NCBI GenBank assembly: GCA_014155875.1
Contig: JACEFZ010017823.1
Location: 82,501-146,500, forward strand
Origin: Cepaea nemoralis
Lineage: Eukaryota > Mollusca > Gastropoda > Stylommatophora > Helicidae
DNA: 64,000 bases
Direction: 5' to 3'
Below, piece by piece: positions 46,168 to 57,935 of the stretch (position 1 is its first letter; every line of letters starts with the position of its first letter). The translations under genes and the position numbers were made by a program. The notes under the pieces were generated by a model, which saw only the letters and a list, made by a program, of their open reading frames with translations, ran no database searches and was not told where the DNA came from.

Positions 46168-47421
46168 ATGAGTCACATCACAAAGATTTTGCTACGAATT
46201 ATCATGCAAAGAGTGAGGAAGAAAATACAACCTGAAATAGGGGAAGAACAATGTGGGTTTGTAGAAGGAAAGTGTACAGTAAATGCTGTGTATATGCTGC
46301 GAACAGTTATTGAACGTGTTATAGAAGTAAACAAGGATATTCATCTTTGCTTTATTGACTACACAAAGGCTTTTGATAGAGTTAGACATGTCAACATGGT
46401 GGATATGCTTGCAGATCTACAAATTGATGGGAAAGACATTAGACTTATAAAAAACATATATTGGAAACAACAAGCTGCCATAAGGATTGAAAATGAAGTG
46501 GGACAATATCAGCCTATTAAGAGAGGTGTTAGGCGGGGATGTGTAATGTTTCCAGATCTATTTTCCCTATACATTGAAAATATTTTCAGAAATGTAGAAG
46601 ATATAAATGGAATCAGCATTGGAGGACGAAACATCAATAACATTAGATATGCAGATGATACAGTATTGATTGCAGACAATGCGCAGGATCTGCAACAATT
46701 AGTAGATGCGGTTGTTGTACACAGTGAGCAACTGGGGTTAGAATTAAATTGTAAAAAGACACAGGTTATGGTAGTCACTAGGAAGAACGAAATACCACAA
46801 TGTAATATACAAGTAAATGGGACTATTCTTCAACAAGTGAATCGGTACAATTATCTCGGAACAGTCATAACATCTGATGGGAGATGCCTTGAAGAGATTA
46901 GAACAAGAATCGCCATGGCGAAAGTAGCCTTTAGCAAGATGAAAAACATTCTGACCAATAAAAAGATGTCAATTGAAACGAGAAAAAGAGTGTTGAGGGG
47001 ATACATAGAGCCTGTTCTTTTGTATGGATGTGAAACTTGGACAATGAGCAGTCAAGCTGAAAAACATCTGATGGCTGCAGAAATGTGGTTTCTGGGGAAA
47101 ATGCAAAGAATACCATGGACAGACAGAAAAACCAATGACCAAGTATTACAGGAGACAAATGAACATCGTAAATTGATTAGAGAAATTAGACGTAGACAGT
47201 CACAATTTTTTGGACATGTTATGAGAAGAAATGGATTGGAGAACTTAGTGACAACTGGCAAGATCGAAGGGACCAGACCTAGAGGAAGACCGAGAGGAAA
47301 ATACCTGGATGGCTTGGCCACATGGCATGGACGAGACAGGAACACTGAGCTGATCCACGACACTGGTGATCGAGTGAAATGGCGAGTCATGACCGCCCAC
47401 GCTTTCCGGCATGGCACATGA
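46168..47421 (+). pseudogene. RT and C-terminal region of LINE C (417-codon open frame)
   Basis: The longest uninterrupted RT frame in the window. It starts MSHITKILLRIIMQRV. Motif A CFIDYTKAFD is at residues 61-70, GVRRGCVMFPDLF at 120-132 and YADD at 161-164. Then come LGTVITSDGRCLEEIRTRI, LLYGCETWTMSSQAEKHLMA and the C-terminal HGRDRNTELI and FRHGT. The N-terminal endonuclease and linker lie outside this frame, and the ATG is internal to the RT domain. It is therefore part of a truncated element, not a host gene. Confidence 0.88.
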
Positions 47422-47449
47422 TTGATTGATTGATTGATTTTATAAAGCT

Positions 47450-48155
47450 GTCCTACCCCAGGTCAACCCAGTTCACTAATAATGTCGATCTTGTAAGAAC
47501 ATCGGTCATTCTTTCAGTAGCATGTCCTTCACAGAACCTCGCTCCCATAAAAAACTTTTGGGAAACTTCTCGGTCATAAGCAAGATTTCCCACATTCGAT
47601 ACACCCATCTGGAGATCATCTTTCACATCCGGCACCCATCTTTTCTTTGGCCTTCCTCTTCCTCTCTTCCTGGGCATATACTCTTCGACTATTGTTCTCT
47701 CTAAACTTTCATGACGTTTCAAGTGAACAAACTATTTCAATTTTCTTTGATTTATCGTCTCTTAGTTTTTTTTAGTTGTTTAGTTTAGTTTAGTCGACGG
47801 ATCAACATCACGGCACATGAGTGTAACCTATAAGTGCTCTGTTCTACTCCTAACTCAAGTCTGAGTCCGAAAAAACTCAGCTTAGTGCACAAACTCCGTA
47901 GCACCGGCAAGGATCCTGAAATACTTTGGGTAGATTTTTAACTCGAATTATCATCTTTAGTAGAAAACCTACTTCAATATTCAGATCTTGTCATATGGAT
48001 GCATTTGTTCTTTTCTGTAAGATATTCTTAGTCTATTTAAATTCAAATGTATCCATGCGCTGTTCAACTTGTTTAGTAAGCGTCCAGGTCTCACAGGCAT
48101 ATGTTGCAATGGGAAAGATGAGTGCTCTTAAAAAATGTAAGAACATGTGAAAATC
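47450..48155 (-). pseudogene. LINE C-terminal relic interrupted by SINE F
   Basis: The minus strand about 48130-48040 reads TYACETWTLTKQVEQRMDTF. 47722-47453 reads SLERTIVEEYMPRKRGRGRP, KKRWVPDVKDDLQMG and AYDREVSQKFF. Both are consecutive blocks of a LINE C-terminal domain (YACETWTLTKxxExxM; RGRGRPxKRWxDDV). The middle (about 47775-47935) is replaced by a diverged SINE F-like sequence (CAAACTCCGTAGCACCGGCA). Confidence 0.65.
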
Positions 48156-48200
48156 CCAAATCTGGAGTATGATGACAAAACAATCTACTACACAACTTAC

Positions 48201-48321
48201 GTCGTCCTTGACCTTGAGGGACCTCCCTGCAGTTAGTTATCAGATCCTGCTGGCAGGCGTTATTGAGCACGGGGTCAACATGGACGTCTATTCTGCTCTC
48301 AGCAATTGTATATGCAAGTTC
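48201..48321 (-). CDS. GLG1: GLG1 exon: penultimate Cys-rich repeat
   Basis: This 121-bp exon (40 codons plus one base) follows acceptor tttatag and ends at donor gtaagt. It contains ESRIDVHVDPVLNNACQQDL followed by ITNCREVPQGQGR. Both the D-x-x-V-D-P-V-L-x-x-A-C core and the Gly-Arg-rich ending before the split Gln codon are diagnostic of the C-terminal GLG1 repeats. The single trailing C joins AG of the next exon to give Gln. Confidence 0.93.
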
Positions 48322-48339
48322 CTATAAAAAGTATAAAAT

Positions 48340-48900
48340 ACAATTATGATATGGACTATTATGGACACGTCTATGTGCAAGTAAAAGGTACCAATTATGT
48401 CACAATATGATTATAAACAAGCAAATTCGCAAGTAAAAGATGTTGGTGGCCTTTACTTCCCAAGACCAACATCTTGGTACACATTTTAAGTGGAGTCAAC
48501 CTAGGCGTGCAGGTCAACTTGAAACATCTGAATCCACCCTGAGGCGGATCGAAACCATGACAGGCCAACAGACTACTCATTAACATGTCTCTCTCTGCAT
48601 GTATCAGATACAATTATAGCACTGTCATTATAACAGACTTTATAAATAGACATTACAGCTCAGACATTATAGTACAGACTACCTATCAATATGTCTATCT
48701 GCAGGTATCAGATAAAATTATAGTACAGTCATTATAGCACAGACTACTTACGAACATGTTTATCCAGCATGTAATAGATCAAATTATAGCATAGACTACT
48801 TATAAACACATCTATCTGCATGTAATATATAAAATTATAGCATAGACATTATAGCAATGACTACTTATTAACATGTCTGTCAACTGTCATTTACTGCCAA
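48340..48900 (+). repeat. Diverged precursor units of the 49-bp array
   Basis: Irregular repeats of 'ATTATAGCACAGACTA', 'AACATGTCTATCTGCA' and 'GTATCAGATAAAATTA' resemble the regular units at 49380-50650. Confidence 0.7.
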
Positions 48901-48939
48901 TATAGTATCATGCGGTGTATGGCAAGGGGGGGGAAGGGG

Positions 48940-49118
48940 GGTCTTGAGCCTGAGAAATTAAGGTTGCCTGGCTAGAGCAGTCGCTGCAAACTGTGCAGGT
49001 TAGGTTTTCTTTTTGACCCCGATAGAAAAGAAAAAAAAACCCCACCTTACCTAGAATTCAAACCCAGGTCTCCTGAAGGAGAATCCGACATTCTAGCCAC
49101 TCGGCCAGCCACTCCTAA
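48940..49118 (-). mobile_element. tRNA-derived SINE G (full-length)
   Basis: The minus strand head AGTGGCTGGCCGAGTGGCTA (A box) and CCTGGGTTTGAATTCTAGGT (B box) is followed by ACCTAACCTGCACAGTTTGC and CTCTAGCCAGGCAACCTTAA. Same structure as 28368-28545. A second tRNA-like head on the plus strand follows at about 49178-49250 (GGTAACGCAGTGATCAGCAT). Confidence 0.75.
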
Positions 49119-49379
49119 TTAACATGTCTATCTGCAGTTAAAGATACCATTATGTCACAGACTATTTATGAAAATGAAAACTTTGGTAACGCAGTGATCA
49201 GCATGCTGACTTGCCAGCCAGGTGGTCATCAAATCCCCATCAAGACAAGGTTTGTAAATACACCAGGCTGGCCATCCTAACATGGACACCATGACATGTT
49301 CTGGGCAGTAACAGTAACTGGCATACCACTGACCTCATCACTCATGTGTGCTGACTGGTTGTTAAAAATATCTACATGT

Positions 49380-50655
49380 ATAAGCTTTAAAATTATGGCA
49401 GAGACTATCTGATGACACATCTATCTACAAGTATAAGTTAAAATTATGGCAGTGACGATTTGCTGAAACTTCCATCTACAAGTATAAGATAACATTATGG
49501 CACAGACTATTTACTGACATTTCCATCTACAAGTATAAGATAAAATTATGGCACAGACTATTTACTGATATTTCTATCTACAAGTATAAGATAAAATTAT
49601 GTCACAGACTATTTACTGACATTTCCATCTACAAGTATAAGATAAAATTATGGCACAGACTATTTACTGATATTTCTATCTACAAGTATAAGATAAAATT
49701 ATGGCACAGACTATTTACTGATATTTCTATCTACAAGTATAAGATCAAATTATGGCACAGACTATTTATCAGCCTGTTTGTATGCAAGTAACATAAAATT
49801 ATGGCACAGTCTATTTATCAGCCTGTCTGTATGCAAGTAACATAAAATTACGGCACAGTCTATTTATCAGCCTGTCTGTATGCAAGTAACATAAAATTAT
49901 GGCACAGTCTATTTATCAGCCTGTCTGTATGCAAGTAACATAAAATTATGGCACAGACTATTTATCAGCCTGTTTGTATGCAAGTAACATAAAATTATGG
50001 CACAGGTTATTTATCAGCCTGTCTGTATGCAAGTAACATAAAATTATGGCACAGTCTATTTATCAGCCTGTCTGTATGCAAGTAACATAAAATTACGGCA
50101 CAGTCTATTTATCAGCCTGTCTGTATGCAAGTAACATAAAATTATGGCACAGTCTATTTATCAGCCTGTTTGTATGCAAGTAACATAAAATTATGGCACA
50201 GTCTATTTATCAGCCTGTCTGTATGCAAGTAACATAAAATTACGGCACAGTCTATTTATCAGCCTGTCTGTATGCAAGTAACATAAAATTATGGCACAGT
50301 CTATTTATCAGCCTGTCTGTATGCAAGTAACATAAAATTATGGCACAGTCTATTTATCAGCCTGTCTGTATGCAAGTAACATAAAATTATGGCACAGACT
50401 ATTTATCAGCCTGTTTGTATGCAAGTAACATAAAATTATGGCACAGGTTATTTATCAGCCTGTCTGTATGCAAGTAACATAAAATTATGGCACAGTCTAT
50501 TTATCAGCCTGTCTGTATGCAAGTAACATAAAATTACGGCACAGTCTATTTATCAGCCTGTCTGTATGCAAGTAACATAAAATTATGGCACAGTCTATTT
50601 ATCAGCCTGTCTGTATGCAAGTAACATAAAATTATGGCACAGTCTATTAATATTT
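49380..50655 (+). repeat. 49-bp minisatellite with higher-order periodicity
   Basis: About 26 units of GTATGCAAGTAACATAAAAT plus TATGGCACAGTCTATTTATCAGCCTGTCT; the first seven carry ATCTACAAGTATAAGAT. From 49948 the order of variant units (gacta/gtttg, ggtta, gtct, acgg, gtct...) repeats at 50389, a 441-bp period of nine units. It ends 90 bp from the GLG1 exon at 50746. Confidence 0.93.
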
Positions 50656-50745
50656 ATCAGCATGTTTATCTGTAAGAATAGGATAAATTATGACACAGAC
50701 TATTTACACTACAATACACATTTACAACCTTCGGCAACATATCAC

Positions 50746-50895
50746 CTTTTTGCACTGTGGATCTTTCAGGTTTTTGAAGTTTTTCTTAAGGCACTCGATA
50801 ACTCCTCCACTTCCCAAGATAATGTAGCCCTCAGGAGCGTCATTTGAATCCACTTGTTTAATGTTGGCGATGGCATCCAGACAGAAGTACTTGAT
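50746..50895 (-). CDS. GLG1: GLG1 exon: Cys-rich luminal repeat
   Basis: This 150-bp exon (50 codons, phase 0 at both ends) follows acceptor cttgtag and ends at the less common donor gtgata. It begins IKYFCLDAIANIKQVD and ends VIECLKKNFKNLKDPQCKK. The ECLKxN...CKK ending corresponds to the repeat just before the penultimate one in vertebrate GLG1. The weak donor is the only non-gtaa donor among the six introns seen. Confidence 0.9.
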
Positions 50896-51399
50896 CTACA
50901 AGTTCACATGAGAAACAAATGTGCATTTGCATTTAAAGGCAGTTCACAGTGGGAAATTACAAGAAAACATTCAATTAGTTCATTGTCTTTTTTTAAACTG
51001 GGGAACCTTTGACACCTCGATGGACCACGATACAAAGAACACAAAAAGAAGACAATCGAGCACATACTGTCCATGCATTAGCAGGACCTACATGGGAATC
51101 TAAGAATAGTGTACCTGGTAAACAATATATACAACAGGGGGTATATCCCTAAAGTCGTATTAAAACCTGTTAATCGCCATTCCAAAGAAATCTGATCACC
51201 AGACTGTGAAGAGCTTAGAACAAATATACTCATGAATCATGTAATAAGACTTTTTCAGAACTGCCATGAAAATAAAACAAATTAAGACCTGAAATAAACG
51301 AGCTAGATGCAAAATCATTTGGGGAAAAGGATAAATATTTATAGATAGATTCTAAGAACATTATCTGAAAGGACCATTGAATGCAGACTTTTTTTTTCT

Positions 51400-51540
51400 T
51401 GTAGTTTGTTGATTATTGCAAATCATTTATATGTTGGATGCTGGTGTGGTGGGAAACAAGCGGGCAGATATATTGGCTGGGTCTGCACAGTTGGGTGGGA
51501 TGCTGCTGCATGATGAGGCAGATGTAGTCCTTTGGGATCA
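51400..51540 (+). pseudogene. RNase H relic (family E), left flank of 49-bp array
   Basis: The plus strand reads AGVVGNKRADILAGSAQLGG followed by MLLHDEADVVLWDHMYSVAE. This is the last RNase H block (G-x-GNxRADxLAG) and what follows it, as at 25850-25770 on the minus strand. 50896-51400 upstream has no recognised feature. Confidence 0.7.
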
Positions 51541-53790
51541 TATGTATAGTGTGGCAGAACTGATCAATCATCATGGCCTACAGAGATCATATGTATAGTG
51601 TGGTAGAACTTATCAATCATCATGGCCTACAGAGATCATATGTATAGTGTGGCAGAACTGATCAATCATCATGGCCTACAGAGATCATATGTATAGCATG
51701 GCAGAACTGATCAATCATCATGGCCTACAGAGATCATATGTATAGTGTGGCAGAACTGATCAATCATCATGGCCTACAGAGATCATATGTATAGTGTGGC
51801 AAAACTGATCAATCATCATGGCCTACAGAGATCATATGTATAGTGTGGCAGAACTGATCAATCATCATGGCCTACAGAGATCATATGTATAGTGTGGCAG
51901 AACTGATCAATCATCATGGCCTACAGAGATCATATGTATAGTGTGGCAGAACTGATCAATCATCATGGCCTACAGAGATCATATGTATAGTGTGGCAGAA
52001 CTGATCAATCATCATGGCCTACAGAGATCATATGTATAGTGTGGCAAAACTGATCAATCATCATGGCCTACAGAGATCATATGTATAGTGTGGCAGAACT
52101 GATCAATCATCATGGCCTACAGAGATCATATGTATAGTGTGGCAGAACTGATCAATCATCATGGCCTACAGAGATCATATGTATAGTGTGGCAGAACTGA
52201 TCAATCATCATGGCCTACAGAGATCATATGTATAGTGTGGCAGAACTGATCAATCATCATGGCCTAGAGAGATCATATGTATAGTGTGGCAGAACTGATC
52301 AATCATCATGGCCTACAGAGATCATATGTATAGTGTGGCAGAACTGATCAATCATCATGGCCTACAGAGATCATATGTATAGTGTGGCAGAACTGATCAA
52401 TCATCATGGCCTACAGAGATCATATGTATAGTGTGGCAGAACTGATCAATCATCATGGCTTAGAGAGATCATATGTATAGTGTGGCAGAACTGATCAATC
52501 ATCATGGCCTAGAGAGATCATATGTATAGTGTGGCAGAACTGATCAATCATCATGGCCTAGAGAGATCATATGTATAGTGTGGCAGAACTGATCAATCAT
52601 CATGACCTACAGAGATCATATGTATAGTGTGGCAGAACTGATCAATCATCATGGCCTAGAGAGATCATATGTATAGTGTGGCAGAACTGATCAATCATCA
52701 TGGCCTACAGAGATCATATGTATAGTGTGGCAGAACTGATCAATCATCATGGCCTAGAGAGATCATATGTATAGTGTGGCAGAACTGATCAATCATCATG
52801 GCCTAGAGAGATCATATGTATAGTGTGGCAGAACTGATCAATCATCATGGCCTAGAGAGATCATATGTATAGTGTGGCAGAACTGATCAATCATCATGGC
52901 CTACAGAGATCATATGTATAGTGTGGCAGAACTGATCAATCATCATGGCCTAGAGAGATCATATGTATAGTGTGGCAGAACTGATCAATCATCATGGCCT
53001 ACAGAGATCATATGTATAGTGTGGCAGAACTGATCAATCATCATGGCCTACAGAGATCATATGTATAGTGTGGCAGAACTGATCAATCATCATGGCCTAC
53101 AGAGATCATATGTATAGTGTGGCAGAACTGATCAACCATCATGGCCTACGGAGATCATATGTATAGTGTGGCAGAACTGATCAACCATCATGGCCTACGG
53201 AGATCATATGTATAGTGTGGAAAAACTGATCAATCATCATGGCCTAGACAGATCATATGTATAGTGTGGCAGAACTGATCAATCATCATGGCCTACAGAG
53301 ATCATATGTATAGTGTGGCAGAACTGATCAATCATCATGGCCTACAGAGATCATATGTATAGTGTGGCAGAACTGATCAATCATCATGGCCTACAGAGAT
53401 CATATGTATAGTGTGGCAGAACTGATCAATCATCATGGCCTACAGAGATCATATGTATAGTGTGGCAGAACTGATCAATCATCATGGCCTACAGAGATCA
53501 TATGTATAGTGTGGTAGGACTGATCAATCATCATGGCCTACAGAGATCATATGTATAGTGTGGCAGAACTGATCAATCATCATGGCCTACAGAGATCATA
53601 TGTATAGTGTGGCAGAACTGATCAATCATCATGGCCTACAGAGATCATATGTATAGTGTGGCAGAACTGATCAATCATCATGGCCTAGAGAGATCATATG
53701 TATAGTGTGGCAGAACTGATCAATCATCATGGCCTACAGAGATCACATGTATAGTGTGGCAGAACTGATCAATCATCATGGCCTAGAGAG
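51537..53790 (+). repeat. 49-bp satellite amplified from retroelement E, about 46 copies
   Basis: Units of ATCATATGTATAGTGTGGCA, GAACTGATCAATCATCATGG and CCTACAGAG (or CCTAGAGAG), nearly identical over 2.25 kb. The first unit is continuous with the RNase H relic. After the last unit the retroelement continues (53785-53990: GAGAATGGTGCAGCAG ... GTATGGGAATGTTCTGAG), matching 25540-25700 reversed, where only one such segment exists. Confidence 0.93.
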
Positions 53791-53990
53791 AATGGTGCAG
53801 CAGAAAATGACCAGAGGATCTGGCCCACACCAAGAGGAAAGACCAGACAGACACATAATCAGACTGCAATTAGAACTGGGACTCTTCGCTGGCTATTGAA
53901 GATGAGGATGCAGCATGTATGGGAATGTTCTGAGTTCTGTAATGTCAGTTCTTGACTCAGTTCAACTCCAAATCATTTGATACAGTACAT
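53791..53990 (+). pseudogene. Retroelement E, right flank of 49-bp array
   Basis: Homologous to the minus strand at 25540-25700. Shared blocks include GGACTCTTCGCTGGCTATTG versus ATACTCTTCGCTAGCTGTTG, and GCATGTATGGGAATGTTCTG versus GCATGTGTGGGAATGTCCTG. It carries several stops. Confidence 0.7.
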
Positions 53991-54159
53991 CATAGAGAAA
54001 TCATCACAATGCTAGTATCTGGGATATATGTATGGGGTACAAAACATATGTCCTGACTGCTGACAGCATCTCTATGTATTAATGGGAAGAAGTGTTCACC
54101 AATGAATTCAAATAAAACAAGGCGCTGGGCATGGTTGTGTTCTCTCACCAGATATCCTT

Positions 54160-55168
54160 TCTGCTTCTTCATCATCATCATCATCCAGAGCCATGCCAAT
54201 AAGCATGAGGTCATAGGTCACCAGTCTCCAGTCAGGTCTGTGTTCTTGTCTCAGTTATGCCACTTCACCAAGACATCCAGGTATTTATGTTTTTGTTTTC
54301 CTCTTGTCCATCAAGTTTATTAGTTGTCACTAAGTTTCCAAGTTTATTTCTTCTCAAAACACACAGACACAAATTTTTGCTCCATCCGTCCATCATGTGC
54401 CATGCCGATAAGCATGGGCGATCATGTTCTGCCATCTCATTCGATCACCAGAGTCGTGGATCAGCTCTGTGTTCCTGTCTCTACCATGCCACTTGGCCAT
54501 GCCATCCAGGTATTTACTTCTCAGTCTTCCCCTTGGTCTCTTCCCTTCGATCTTGCCAGTTGTCACCAAGTTCTCCAATTCATTTCTTCTCATAACATGC
54601 TCAAAAAATTATGACTGTCTATGTCTAATGACTCTAATCAGTTTACGATCTACATTTGTTTCTTGAAGGACTTGTTCATTAGTTTTTCTGTCTGTCCATG
54701 GTATTCTTTGCATTTTCCTCAGAAACCACATTTCCACAGCCATTAGCTGTTTTTCAGCTTGACTGCTTATTGTCACACTTCACATCCATACAAAAGTATA
54801 GGTTCTATGTAGCACTTCAACACTCTTTTTCTCGTTTCAATTGATAACTTTTTATTGGTCAGTATGTTTTTCATCTTGCAAAAGGCTACCTTCACAATGG
54901 CAATTCTTGTTCTAATCTCTTCAAGGCATCTCCCATCAGATGTTATGACTGTGCCGAGATAACTGTCTAATCTTTGCTGTCTACATCTAATTTCTCTAAC
55001 CAGTTTACCGTTTTCATCTTTTCTTGAAGGACAGTCTCATTAATGTTTCAGTCCATCAACCTTATTCTTTGTATTTCTCTCCTAAATCACTGTTTTACTG
55101 CCATTAGATGTATCTCAGCCTGAATGCTTATTGTCCATATTTCACACGCATACAATAGTACAGTCTCT
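54160..55168 (-). mobile_element. LINE family C fragment split by a second family C copy
   Basis: The outer fragment is in two collinear parts, 54160-54382 (3' end with CATCAT tail) and about 54953-55168. Between them lies an inner, better preserved copy (54383-54963) with its own GGAT tail, encoding HVMRRNELENLVTTGKIEGK and HGRDRNTELIHDSGDR. The junctions show AATTTTTGCT and AATCTTTGCT, a likely target duplication of about 10 bp with one change. Both are antisense to the window's plus strand, i.e. parallel to GLG1. Confidence 0.82.
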
Positions 55169-55425
55169 ATTTACTTCTGACATGGCCATATCTGAAATGC
55201 ATAACTTCATTGCCTCAGTCTCCAACTTTCATCCTAGCATCAAACTTTCATCATCAGTAAATATTTTGGACCTACTGATTTCCGACAGTTCCGCAAGCCT
55301 CTGTACCTCAGTTTACTATAAACCAACAGATTCACAATTGTTCTTCTCCACACCTCCTCCTCCTCCTCATTTCTCCAGCAAGAATTATATTCCCTTCTTT
55401 CAACGGCCACATCTCCAATGAATAT
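55169..55425 (+). pseudogene. Penelope-like element RT relic
   Basis: The plus strand reads FIASVSNFHPSIKLSSSVNI, LDLLISDSSASLCTSVYYKP and TDSQLFF. This matches the Penelope RT C-terminal pattern 'FL..LN.FHP.IKFT...S...ISFLDL.I.......L.TSVYRKPTD...YL'. Only this block survives. A CTC-rich run follows. Confidence 0.6.
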
Positions 55426-55554
55426 GTCAGGGCAATGACAACTTCCATCATAAAGCTCATAAAATGTTTTATTTCTTCTCACTTCATAGCTATTCTGAAC
55501 ACCAGAACAAATCATTATTCTGCATCTCAGAACAAGACGTAATCAATTACATAA

Positions 55555-55880
55555 CCACATTTATACAAAATTAAAGATTGGCAAATCAGCCATGTGCACA
55601 TGTGGATTGGCGTCTCAGACATGCAGATCACATACTCCAAGACTGCCCAAAATATGACATATCACACCTTCTGGCCTGGAGACATAACAGTGGAGGATAA
55701 ACTCAATGGACCACTGAGTGAACTACAAAAGATAGTGAAGTTTGTACAAGAGACATTGCAGATATAGACAAATTTCAAGTGGGCAAAAGAAGCATCAGCA
55801 TCGAAAAAGAGTGTGGGCTGCAGCCGAGCTGATATTAGGGCCCATATGAACACAAAATATAACCAGGGTGCTTGATGAAA
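55555..55880 (+). mobile_element. Retroelement E2, 3' fragment
   Basis: Matches the minus strand at 60990-61300. It begins KLKIGKSAMCTCGLASQT, then CTCCAAGACTGCCCAAAATA and a non-coding end (CAACAGTGGAGGATAAAC-like). The CxCG...H.L..CP motif is typical downstream of RNase H. The stretch 55881-56541 holds no recognised feature. Confidence 0.6.
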
Positions 55881-56545
55881 GGAAAAGCACATGTTCATGC
55901 TTTGCCGAAAGATTTAGATAACATCTCTTGGACATTAACAATGGTGTCCATACACCGGAGCCTACATATTTCAACAGTATGGAGCACTGTGGAAAGTCTG
56001 ATATCCAGGTTACCAATTTTAAATCTTTTAAATCTGTTTCATCTCATGAAACAGATCACAAGACTCTGGAAAACTACCTCATTTTTAGTTGGGGTCTCTT
56101 TTACTGTACAGCCTCAATATCCAACTGTTTCGTTTCATCAAAAGAAACGTTTTTTTTTTAAATATTATTTTCTCACTCTCCACTCATTTGTCATTTCAAT
56201 CCCACTTCTTTATCTGTGTATCAGCCCTTTTCTTTGATCGATGCTACCCCACTTTTATCTTCCCGATAGAGATTAACCAATTAATTTGTTGCTTCTGCTT
56301 TAGTTTTTTTACCACCTAATCTTAAAACTTACAGCCACTGATTCAACCTTAACAATTTACGAAGAAGACTTCTCAACATTTCAAATGTTTTAAATAATTT
56401 TTACACTTACAGATACAACTCAAAGGGGTTTTACTTTTGCCTGCATGCAAGCCCATGTGCAAAGAACACACACAAGCCAACAATTTCTGAATTAAATATT
56501 GAAAAAGAAACCCCACTACTTTCCAAAGAACAGCTGCATGTTTAA

Positions 56546-57230
56546 CCCTTTACCGGGCAGATGCTTGTCCGTTTTTTAGCCCTGAACGGGCAAGATTTTT
56601 TCAGGTTCAGTAAAATTTCGGGTTACGTTAGTAAAAACATCACAAGTAAGGTGTTAGTCAACCGATTTTAGTTAAATAAACAACATAAAGAAGGGAAAAG
56701 CATGCATAATATATTACTCACGTGATTGTTGCCGTTAATCCATATATGAACACAAATATTTACGAAATACAGCATAATGTTTGTGATTTTCAGTCATCTA
56801 TATGGCAATTTACAAACACATTTTCAGAATCATAATCACTTTCTTAAAAGTCCGACTCACAACTGCTAATGCAAAGTAACGCTTTTCACTAATATCTAGC
56901 TCCAATTAATAGTCAACTTCGTGCCCTTTAATGTCACTAAAATTGAAATTAGCGAAATCTCGGCTATCACTTGAAGAATCGCTGAAATCCATTTTGAAAA
57001 ACTAAGCGTAAAAACCCCGAGAACTATAAAAAAAAAAATCCGTTCAAATTCATAGTGGGGAATTGCAAATGGTGGCCACGTTGTCAAGCTATCGGAGAAA
57101 GCGAAAGTAGCTGTCGGAAGTATCGGAAAGCCAAGAGATCGCGTTTTTACAGTGCATAATATCGGACGCAATCGGCCAATTTGCCCGTTAAAGCGATCGG
57201 ACAGAAATGGACATTCCACCCTGTAAAGGG
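56546..57230 (-). mobile_element. piggyBac-like non-autonomous element 2
   Basis: TTAA-flanked (56542-56545, 57231-57234), with ends CCCTTTACCGGGCAG and CACCCTGTAAAGGG. Collinear over its whole length with 44748-45437 (about 690 bp) including the minus-strand ATG region. The two copies differ by many substitutions, so the family is not recent. Confidence 0.82.
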
Positions 57231-57300
57231 TTAAAGTTCCCTAATGATTGAGCACTTTGTAATAGCACTGTGTCTTCAGCAAGACTATTTCATAACTTAC

Positions 57301-57402
57301 ATCAACCTTGCATGTCTTCATTAGCACTGGATTCAAATTTATGTTCAAAGCTGCCTCTTTCACCCGGGACTGTATCTCAAGCTCACAGTCTCTAGTAAGT
57401 GT
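57301..57402 (-). CDS. GLG1: GLG1 exon: Cys-rich luminal repeat
   Basis: This 102-bp exon (34 codons, phase 0 at both ends) runs from acceptor ttgacag to donor gtaagt. It reads TLTRDCELEIQSRVKEAALN, then the stretch ending NPVLMKTCKVD. The cysteine of MKTC pairs in spacing with the FC at the start of the next exon (C-x7-C), as expected for the family. The exon lies 66 bp downstream, in gene direction, of a piggyBac-like element at 56546-57230. Confidence 0.9.
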
Positions 57403-57769
57403 CTGTCAAATCAAAAAGCAGACATTTGAGGTTAAAACGCTGCAAAGTCTATCACATCATAAAGCATACTTTTGATGTTACAGTGTTACAAAGTCTGACA
57501 AATCATAAAACAGGAATCTGGTATTAAAATCTGTAAACTGTCAAATCTAAAAAAGAAAAAAAACATCTTGGTATCAAAACTTGGTAACAATCTATCAAAT
57601 CACAATTCAGACATTTCATGTGAAAAAATGTTTGTAGTCTGCCGACTTATAAAGCAATAATATCATGTGATAACTATCATCAAAGCATGTCAAATTATAT
57701 GGTTTCTCTACAGAATACTATGAATCCCATAAACAGTAAAGAAAGCAAAATTTGCAAGTTCTTTTTCAT

Positions 57770-57935
57770 TTTCAGCCTTTCAAACAAAATGGAGAGGACT
57801 TTCGGTCCATATGGTGGATAAGCTGTTGAGCTGTTAAGGAGCATTTTGTGTGATATTCATTGGCACAGAAGCACAGCATGATGGGGTGACCCTTTGATCT
57901 GAAGTTGGAACCGCAACTAACGACCCTAATGGAGC
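57770..57935 (-). mobile_element. SINE D fragment, inverted
   Basis: The minus strand has GTTAGTTGCGGTTCCAACTT, GGGTCACCCCATCATGCTGT and GCCAATGAATATCACACAAA, as in SINE D at 45894-46000. 57403-57770 and 57936-58300 carry no recognised gene; CAAATCATAAAGC recurs several times. Confidence 0.55.

Noticed and set aside
46168..47421. 417-codon frame as a host gene
   Set aside because: It is the RT and C-terminal part of LINE C with upstream parts lost and a nested insertion; several sister copies lie nearby.
51537..53790. CRISPR-like array
   Set aside because: Repeats are directly adjacent without unique spacers, and the context is eukaryotic and intronic.
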